6,022 nucleotides of DNA, from positions 4,603,923 to 4,609,944 of the forward strand of contig CP070771.1 in assembly GCA_020345785.1 (NCBI GenBank), given 5' to 3'. Below, in pieces: positions 1 to 4,232 of this stretch. Each line of letters starts with the position of its first letter. Position 1 is the stretch's first letter. The stretch comes from Desulfobacterales bacterium (lineage in GTDB: Bacteria > Desulfobacterota > Desulfobacteria > Desulfobacterales > JAFDCJ01). Under the pieces are notes generated by a model that saw nothing but the letters and a program-made list of their open reading frames with translations, did not search any database and was not told where the DNA came from. The position numbers and the translations under genes are program-made.

Positions 1-67
1 AATACGTCGTATCATTGAACCGACGGCGGTAGTTTTTAAAGCTAATCTCAACCTCATTGCCTGGTAA
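1..67 (+). CDS. Possible 3' end of an upstream gene (partial)
   Basis: Frame 2 is open from the left edge to a TAA at 65-67 and would encode about 21 C-terminal residues ending in NLNLIAW. The other two plus-strand frames hit stops within 30 bases. The tail alternates hydrophobic residues like a terminal beta strand, but it is far too short to assign to a family. The minus strand is also open here from an ATG at 57 running off the left edge (MRLRLALKTTAVG...), so a gene start in the opposite direction is the competing reading. No ribosome site decides between the two. Confidence is low. Confidence 0.2.
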   Translation, partial: IRRIIEPTAVVFKANLNLIAW

Positions 68-280
68 CCGCGGACAGACCACAATTCATGTCGAGAAATC
101 TGTAATTTTTTGACCTATCAGGTTTTTCAAAGTCAATAATTTAGGGTTCAAATATATAAATGCAGCGGACGTACCCATCACCCCCCAAAAATATCACTTT
201 AAGCCTAAATATGAGGATCATTTTCAGCATACAGCTATCACTGTCAGACTTTTACCGTGGCCCGAACCCCAACCCTCAAC

Positions 281-321
281 CCAAATGGATAAATAGAACG
301 GACATACCCCTTATCCCTCCT
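281..321. repeat. Dispersed 41-nt repeat, copy 1
   Basis: This stretch matches 2934-2974 at 37 of 41 positions in the same orientation. The shared core is GATAAATAGAACGGA followed by CCCTTATCCCTCCT, with the differences clustered between these two blocks. Both copies are in gene-free sequence. A degraded relative lies near 156-176 (ATAAATGCAGCGGACGTACCC). The plus-strand frame through it is open from 160 to 492 but encodes a Pro-rich, low-quality peptide that is best explained as a by-product of the repeat. Confidence 0.7.
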
Positions 322-391
322 CAGCCACAATTATCCTTTTTTCCGGCCATGCTCGTCACACAAATTCTAACCCGATTCTCCACCAGGTGCT

Positions 392-409
392 CACGACCTA
401 AAGGTTGTG
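392..409. other. Small hairpin upstream of metC
   Basis: CACGACC (392-398) pairs with GGTTGTG (403-409) around a TAAA loop, with six Watson-Crick pairs and one G-T pair. An AGGT at 385-388 could pair instead with ACCT at 396-399, so two exclusive folds are possible. It lies upstream of the predicted metC promoter and matches no riboswitch class I know. Its role is unknown. Confidence 0.3.
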
Positions 410-450
410 TCAGTGCCCGATGTGAGGTAGTAAACTTCCACATTCATTTC

Positions 451-480
451 TTGACAACGGCCTGGCTGCAATCCTACATA
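451..480 (+). promoter_or_regulatory. Candidate metC promoter
   Basis: A perfect TTGACA (451-456) is followed after 18 bases by TACATA (475-480), a weak match to the -10 consensus. Transcription would start near 487, leaving a leader of about 60 bases before the metC ATG at 547. That leader contains a run of eight T (521-528) but no convincing stem before it, and it is too short for a typical SAM-I riboswitch. Confidence 0.45.
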
Positions 481-546
481 GGGGATACATAAAGCGGTAA
501 GTTTTGAGCCTAATTCCAAATTTTTTTTAGAAAGCGCAGGCATTCG

Positions 547-1713
547 ATGGGCAAAAATACGGATCTGGTACACCTGGGTCGGGACCCGATGTCACAGCAC
601 GGTGTTGTCAGCACACCGGTTTATCATGCATCTACCATTATTTATCCGACCATTGCAGCGTTTAAAAACCGCGCCGCCGGCGATCGCAAATATCGCGGGG
701 TGCGCTACGGCGCCTACGGCACCCCCACAACCTTTGCCCTGGCCGACACGGTGGCACAACTGGAGGGCGGCGTCGGCGGGGTGGTCACCTCATCCGGTCT
801 GGCGGCAGCAACCATGGCCCTGACCGCATTTTTAAACAGCGGTGATCATCTGCTGATGGTTGACTCGGTCTACCCGCCGACCCGGGAATTCTGCAACTCC
901 GTTCTGGTGCGTTTGGGTGTGGAAACAACCTACTACGACCCCCTTATCGGTGCGGACATTGCAGGTTTGATCCGTTCCAACACCCGGGTGGTGTTTACCG
1001 AGTCTCCGGGCTCGCTTACCTTCGAAGTTCAGGATATTCCGGCCATCGCTGCCGCCGCCCATCAAAGGAATGCGCTGATCTTGCTGGACAACACGTGGGC
1101 CACGCCGCTTTTCTTCAAACCCTTCGCCCATGGCGTGGATATTTCAATTCAGGCCGCAACCAAGTATATCGCCGGCGGCTCGGATCTGGTAATCGGAATT
1201 ATCACGGCCGCCGAAGAGAAATATTTTCGTCAATTAAAGGATACCACCCTGGCCTTCGGAGAGATCGCCGCACCGGACGATTGTTACCAGGCCCTCAAGG
1301 GGATGAGATCCATGGGGGCCCGGCTGAAGCAGCAGCAGGCGGCAGCGCTGGATCTGGCCCGCTGGCTTCAGGCCCGGTCCGAGGTCAAGCGCGTCCTGTA
1401 CCCGGCGCTGGAAGGGAACCCTGGCCATCACCTCTGGCAGCGCGATTTTACCGGGGCGTCAAGCCTCTTCGGTGTGCTGTTACATGAGACATCGGAAGAA
1501 GCGCTTGCCCGGATGGTGGACAATTACAGCTACTTTAAAATCGGAGCCAGCTGGGGCGGCTTTGAAAGTCTGGTGGTCCCTGCCGATCCTGCGGCCTATC
1601 GAACGGCTCCTCCATGGGATGAATCCGGCTATCTCCTGCGCTATCATATCGGGCTGGAGGACCCACAGGATTTGATTTCAGATCTGGCGGATGGTTTCAA
1701 GAGGCTCAATTAA
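547..1713 (+). CDS. metC: Cystathionine beta-lyase (MetC), PLP-dependent
   Basis: A cytoplasmic enzyme of the Cys/Met-metabolism PLP family (fold type I). By family knowledge it splits cystathionine into homocysteine, pyruvate and ammonia, the step before methionine synthase. The protein is 388 residues, close to the 395 of E. coli MetC, and aligns along its whole length. Visible landmarks are the PLP-binding lysine K206 in QAATKY, D181 in LLDNTWATP, catalytic Y109 in DSVYPPTREF, the SWGGFES loop (335-341), and the substrate-carboxylate arginine R365 in LLRYHIGLED. The phosphate-binding segment reads YGAYGTPT (54-61), so the arginine at E. coli position 58 is alanine (A56). The conserved MetC-specific ends favour cystathionine beta-lyase over cystathionine gamma-synthase or methionine gamma-lyase. 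The ATG at 547 has only a weak AGG 6 bases upstream. The gene stands alone, convergent with the toxin-antitoxin pair, and is much more G+C-rich than the rest of the window. Confidence 0.95.
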   Translation: MGKNTDLVHLGRDPMSQHGVVSTPVYHASTIIYPTIAAFKNRAAGDRKYRGVRYGAYGTPTTFALADTVAQLEGGVGGVVTSSGLAAATMALTAFLNSGDHLLMVDSVYPPTREFCNSVLVRLGVETTYYDPLIGADIAGLIRSNTRVVFTESPGSLTFEVQDIPAIAAAAHQRNALILLDNTWATPLFFKPFAHGVDISIQAATKYIAGGSDLVIGIITAAEEKYFRQLKDTTLAFGEIAAPDDCYQALKGMRSMGARLKQQQAAALDLARWLQARSEVKRVLYPALEGNPGHHLWQRDFTGASSLFGVLLHETSEEALARMVDNYSYFKIGASWGGFESLVVPADPAAYRTAPPWDESGYLLRYHIGLEDPQDLISDLADGFKRLN

Positions 1714-1869
1714 CTCCAACGCTGCAAAAACCGGAGGGCTTTAAGATGGCGAGGGTTAAAAATCGATTAATGAAAAGAGTTATAATTCGCTATACAAGCT
1801 TTGAACCCCTGCCCTTAACCCTTATCCTAAATTTGTATTCTCTTTAAATTGTTTGCTCTTAATTCCTAT
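1714..1869. other. Convergent intergenic gap with repeat fragments
   Basis: This gap separates the 3' ends of metC and the antitoxin gene. Positions 1786-1808 match 4202-4224 (the right arm of the long inverted repeat plus CCC) at 20 of 23 positions. The following tract GAACCCCTGCCCTTAACCC (1803-1821) resembles GAACCCCAACCCTCAACCC at 264-282. TAATTCCTATTCA at 1860-1872 is the reverse complement of 4172-4184. I see no stem with a T-run good enough to call a terminator, and no open frame worth listing. Confidence 0.45.
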
Positions 1870-2187
1870 TCATCTTACGGCGTCAACCTTCAAATGAATG
1901 CCCTCACGTTTCTGAAGGTGGGCTATGATATCAAAAAGATTACGGGCCTGCGGATTTCCCTTCGGCCCGAACATGCGCATTAGGCTTTTTGGTGATCTAT
2001 CAGTGGCCTCACCAAGGGTTTCAAATCCCATAGTGGCGTTGATATAATCACGTAGCACAGCTTTGCCGGTATCCACGTCTCCAGCCAAAAGACATTCAAT
2101 GCCTTCCTTGAGCAGTTCCTCCCGAAAAGCAGGATCCCGTTCAACCCGATTCTTGATAGTATCTTTAAAATCTTTTGTAAGCGCCAT
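1870..2187 (-). CDS. Antitoxin of HI1419/HI1420-type toxin-antitoxin module (HTH protein)
   Basis: This is a small DNA-binding antitoxin of the 'probable addiction module antidote' family (HI1420-like, TIGR02684 type). The signature stretches are MALTKDFK at the N-terminus, ERDPAFREELLKEGIECLLAGD in the first third, TGKAVLRDYINAT, and the helix-turn-helix region around ETLGEATDRSPKSLMRMF followed by GNPQARNLF. By family knowledge it binds and neutralises the toxin encoded just upstream and represses their shared promoter. I chose the ATG at 2187 (105 aa): an AGGAG at 2196-2200 lies 8 bases from it, and family members typically begin MALT. An ATG at 2193 adds two residues and overlaps the toxin TGA as ATGA, but is only 2 bases from the AGGAG. 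Either way the two genes are translationally coupled. It is full length with no damage. Confidence 0.9.
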   Translation of the reverse strand: MALTKDFKDTIKNRVERDPAFREELLKEGIECLLAGDVDTGKAVLRDYINATMGFETLGEATDRSPKSLMRMFGPKGNPQARNLFDIIAHLQKREGIHLKVDAVR

Positions 2188-2189
2188 TT

Positions 2190-2519
2190 TCATTGCTCCT
2201 GTCGCTTTCGTCGTTTATATTCTTTCCAAAGTACCTTGGCGAGGTCTATATCTTTCTGCTGGCGCTTCTTTGAGCCACCGCCAAGCAGGATTACGAGATT
2301 ATCCCCATCCTTGCCAAAATAAATTCGGTATCCGGGTCCAAAATCAATCCGGCATTCGAATACCCTCTCTCCGACACCTTTGGAAGTTGAAAAATTACCT
2401 TGCTCCATTCGGATTAAAGCCGTTGCAACTTTGGCAGCAGCCGGCGCATTCAGCCGATTAAACCATTTAGCGTAAGGACTACGGCCATTGAGATCAAGAT
2501 ATTCTCTAATTGTGACCAT
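2190..2519 (-). CDS. RelE/ParE-superfamily toxin, HI1419 type (addiction module killer protein)
   Basis: The 109-residue protein matches the 'upstream HI1419' toxin family (TIGR02683 type) within the RelE/ParE/HigB superfamily. Diagnostic features are YAKWFNRLNAPAAAKV (16-31), RMEQGNFSTSKGVGERVFE (37-55), the core CRIDFGPGYRIYF (56-68) with its R-x-D-x-GPGYR-x-YF pattern, the strand NLVILLGGGSKKRQQKDI (74-91), and a strongly basic tail KEYKRRKRQEQ. By family knowledge such proteins arrest growth, most relatives by cutting mRNA on the ribosome; the activity of this one is not shown by sequence. Toxin-first order is the usual arrangement for this family, unlike relBE. The ATG at 2519 has no Shine-Dalgarno sequence and sits about 7 bases after a candidate -10, so the message may be leaderless. 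It appears intact. Confidence 0.9.
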   Translation of the reverse strand: MVTIREYLDLNGRSPYAKWFNRLNAPAAAKVATALIRMEQGNFSTSKGVGERVFECRIDFGPGYRIYFGKDGDNLVILLGGGSKKRQQKDIDLAKVLWKEYKRRKRQEQ

Positions 2520-2526
2520 GCGTTAA

Positions 2527-2555
2527 TAAGTAACGCACATGTTACTAAAGGTCAA
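2527..2555 (-). promoter_or_regulatory. Candidate toxin-antitoxin promoter with embedded operator
   Basis: On the minus strand TTGACC (2555-2550) is followed after 17 bases by TACTTA (2532-2527). The -35 matches 5 of 6 consensus bases; the -10 is poor. An inverted repeat GTAAC-N6-GTTAC (2545-2530) fills the spacer and overlaps the -10, which is where an autorepressing antitoxin would bind. An alternative -10, TAAAAT, lies just upstream near 2567-2562 but has no matching -35. Confidence 0.45.
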
Positions 2556-2619
2556 GAATTTATTTTACCTATCCCATGTTATTTACGATCATTTATGCTT
2601 TATATCAGTTCAAGTCATA

Positions 2620-2882
2620 CCCAATTTGGCAGAGAGGGTTTTGGAGCTAAGAAGAGGCGGGGTATTGTGCTTAAAAAGACAGAACGTAATTTCCCCTTGC
2701 AACTGACAACGAACAAATAACTACGCACACCCAATTGAATTTTTGGCTCAATTGGGGCAAAAGAGAAAACAAACAGGAGATTGAAAAGATTAAACCGCTT
2801 CAGGCTGCCTGATGAAAACCCAATTTGGGCAACTGCGGAGATTTGAGCAGGACAGCCGAAGATCACAAGTATGAGCGTTGCC
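2620..2882. other. Non-coding block with recurring CCCAATT boxes
   Basis: CCCAATTTGG occurs at 2620-2629 and again at 2819-2828. Between them CCCAATTG (2730-2737) and CAATTGGG (2749-2756) form a perfect 8-bp stem with an 11-base loop. At the right end GGCAAC (2828-2833) and GTTGCC (2877-2882) face each other 43 bases apart. The minus-strand frame 2884-2615 is open for 89 codons but begins with TTG, has no ribosome site, and encodes a Phe/Leu/Pro-rich peptide unlike any family I know. The block could be a mobile-element remnant, a dispersed repeat or a structured RNA. Confidence 0.4.
2730..2756. repeat. Perfect 8-bp inverted repeat (CCCAATTG/CAATTGGG)
   Basis: The two arms are 2730-2737 and 2749-2756 with loop AATTTTTGGCT. 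The stem lacks a following T-run on either strand, so it is not a clear terminator. It sits at the centre of the CCCAATT-box block. Confidence 0.55.
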
Positions 2883-2933
2883 AAGCCAGTAAGTCAACTC
2901 ATGTAACCACATCTCCAAAAATTTCTATGATCT

Positions 2934-2974
2934 CCAAATAGATAAATAGAACGGATGTCCCCCTTATCCCTCCT
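2934..2974. repeat. Dispersed 41-nt repeat, copy 2
   Basis: Same orientation as 281-321 and 37 of 41 positions identical; the differences are one base near the left end and three within the central ACATA/ATGTC region. It lies 9 bases beyond the stop codon of the PilZ gene, in the 3' flank of that minus-strand transcript. No stem-loop is obvious inside the repeat itself. Confidence 0.7.
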
Positions 2975-2983
2975 ATCACAGAG

Positions 2984-3622
2984 TCAGTCGATCTTTTTGA
3001 ATTTTAGACCAAAGCCCTCTTCGTTTAGCCATGCAACTTTCCCTATGATCCTTGCTGTTTTACCTTTCATTGGAAGATTCAACTCGATAACCTGTCCGAC
3101 TTTTAATTTTTCTTCTGTAGCGATAAAAACTCCAGATACACTTATATTTTTAGTGCTGCCCTTAAAAATTCCTTTGTGGTTCTCAAATTGTACAGTTCGG
3201 AAAAAAGGTTTTCTTAGATGCCTTCTTGAATCTTTTGTGCTTTTTGCAGGATCTGATTTTAAACTCTGATTGTGTGAATCGAAAAACAGTTGGACTCCAT
3301 ACCCGTAACTAAAGAAGGATCCTTTCAAATATTTTCTCCACATAACTTCCCCCTTATAATAATTCAAAACACCAGAGGGGTTTGGATATGGAGCGTTTTG
3401 TATACCGATGTAGATCTTATCACCCTTCTGGAAGACAACATCAGATTCGAAATAAATTCCATTATCGCTATAGTTGAACATTCTGGCTTCATATATTTGA
3501 CCAGATCTTAGTTCCTTAACCTGAAGCGGTGTAATATGACTGAATCGTACTTTTTTCCTGTTTTCAGTATCGTCCATCATTAGATCCATTTCTGCTGTAG
3601 GACTGCCGGTCGAAACATGCAT
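2984..3622 (-). CDS. Tandem PilZ-domain protein (probable c-di-GMP receptor)
   Basis: This 212-residue soluble protein has no signal peptide or membrane segment. Two PilZ-like domains are visible. Domain 1 (about 21-115) carries RxxxR as R22...R26 and NxSxxG as NYSDNG (50-55). Domain 2 (about 131-210) carries RxxxR as R133...R137 and NISVSG (159-164), ending in the typical GFGLKF strand. Both sets of c-di-GMP ligands are present, so both domains could bind the dinucleotide. Family knowledge makes it a c-di-GMP effector; its output (motility, exopolysaccharide, virulence) cannot be told. The start is uncertain: ATG 3622 is preceded by no clear ribosome site and is nearly on top of the predicted transcription start, whereas ATGs at 3589, 3580 and 3577 would leave a normal leader and keep both domains whole. 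The gene is A+T-rich compared with metC and stands alone. Confidence 0.85.
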   Translation of the reverse strand: MHVSTGSPTAEMDLMMDDTENRKKVRFSHITPLQVKELRSGQIYEARMFNYSDNGIYFESDVVFQKGDKIYIGIQNAPYPNPSGVLNYYKGEVMWRKYLKGSFFSYGYGVQLFFDSHNQSLKSDPAKSTKDSRRHLRKPFFRTVQFENHKGIFKGSTKNISVSGVFIATEEKLKVGQVIELNLPMKGKTARIIGKVAWLNEEGFGLKFKKID

Positions 3623-3630
3623 TAAGCTCG

Positions 3631-3636
3631 ATTATA
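3631..3636 (-). promoter_or_regulatory. TATAAT -10 box upstream of PilZ gene
   Basis: A perfect TATAAT reads leftward at 3636-3631, placing transcription start near 3624. No good -35 is found 16-18 bases upstream (a TTGAGT is only 11 bases away), so an activator or alternative sigma factor may be needed, or the match is chance in A+T-rich DNA. If real, it favours translation from 3589, 3580 or 3577 rather than 3622. Confidence 0.35.
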
Positions 3637-3830
3637 TTATCGGTAAAACTCAACAAAACTTGATTCGAACAATGGTATTGAGAATTTTCAAAGGATAAAA
3701 TGCTCGGGTGGCTCCGACCTCCGATCGTGCCTTTTCATACCCTACCTGCTTATCGGTTTTTCGATCTGAAAATGGTCATGCTTATCAGATTATGGTGGGG
3801 AAAATTCATCGGGGTATACTCAGGTATGCT

Positions 3831-4160
3831 CTACCTGCAAATGGGATCATAATGAAAGGGCGGGTTATGATGAAAAATATCTTTTGAAAGGTGTTCAATC
3901 AAATCCTGAAACTCTTCGTCCGAATGGCTTTTAAGTTTATAATCGTATTCGAACCGTGGCTGCCAGTATTTGGGGTGTCGTTTGCTGGGATGGGATCGAT
4001 TTTCACTGTCATAATTCCATCTTGATCCGGTATTATCGTATATGTAACGATCTCCGAAGCTATGGGGCCATTTGTTAACAGACTGCGTCTTACCCCCGCT
4101 GAGCTGACTAAATCCGAAAGTCGGGGTTAATCCCGACAGTAAATAGAAAATAAGAATCAA
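3831..4160 (-). CDS. Possible small exported protein, unknown function; start unclear
   Basis: I do not recognise this protein. The frame encodes 109 residues from a TTG at 4160. The first 19 or so are hydrophobic (ILIFYLLSGLTPTFGF), resembling a signal-peptide core but lacking the usual basic N-region. The rest is polar and rich in Tyr, Trp, His and Asn, for example RYIYDN and HHNPPFHYDP, with one acidic amphipathic stretch DEEFQDLIEHLSKD (81-94). The codons look like those of a real gene rather than a shadow, and the opposite strand has no competing frame. Against it, there is no ATG or GTG and no ribosome site in frame between the upstream TAA and the TTG, and the TTG lies inside a long inverted repeat. 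It may be a genuine gene with an unusual start, or one that lost its 5' end. A 6-bp inverted repeat, CAGGTA/TACCTG (3821-3837), spans its stop codon. Confidence 0.4.
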   Translation of the reverse strand: MILIFYLLSGLTPTFGFSQLSGGKTQSVNKWPHSFGDRYIYDNTGSRWNYDSENRSHPSKRHPKYWQPRFEYDYKLKSHSDEEFQDLIEHLSKDIFHHNPPFHYDPICR

Positions 4161-4220
4161 AGCTTGAATTGTGAATAGGAATTACAATTCCAACAGCCTT
4201 ATTCACTATTCAAGCTTTGA
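4157..4220 (-). terminator. Long inverted repeat, probable terminator of the patatin gene
   Basis: The arms 4157-4177 and 4200-4220 pair over 20 of 21 positions: 13 perfect pairs, one T-T mismatch, then 7 more, extendable by two G-C pairs across a bulged T. The loop region contains GGAATT-AC-AATTCC (4178-4191), a second small palindrome. The stem begins 13 bases after the stop codon of the leftward phospholipase gene and is followed on that strand by a T-rich tract (TTCTTATTTTCTATTT). The position suits a rho-independent terminator, although the stem is longer and more A+T-rich than usual, so it could also be a mobile-repeat hairpin. Confidence 0.55.
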
Positions 4221-4232
4221 GCCCGTAATTAC

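Noticed and set aside
160..492. Plus-strand frame of 110 codons upstream of metC
   Set aside because: It runs through the degraded and intact 41-nt repeat copies, has a Pro- and Ser-rich composition without any motif, no ribosome site, and overlaps the likely metC promoter.
521..528. Run of eight T in the metC leader as a possible attenuator
   Set aside because: Only a 4-bp pairing (TTTG/CAAA) precedes it, too weak for a terminator stem.
1725..1745. AAACCGGAGGGCTTT after metC as a terminator
   Set aside because: The arms do not pair well (A/C mismatch inside a short stem) and no T-run follows.
2615..2884. Minus-strand frame of 89 codons upstream of the toxin
   Set aside because: It starts with TTG, has no ribosome site, and its peptide is a translation of the CCCAATT-box block; treated as non-coding structure instead.
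2955..3269. Plus-strand frames opposite the PilZ gene (also 3290-3511)
   Set aside because: They are antisense shadows of a gene with clear PilZ motifs and carry no recognisable domain themselves.
3748..3807. Repeated TGCTTATC and ATCTGA/TCAGAT pairs in the 3623-3830 spacer
   Set aside because: Short 6-8 base matches with long loops are expected by chance in A+T-rich DNA; no riboswitch, tRNA or CRISPR pattern is visible there.
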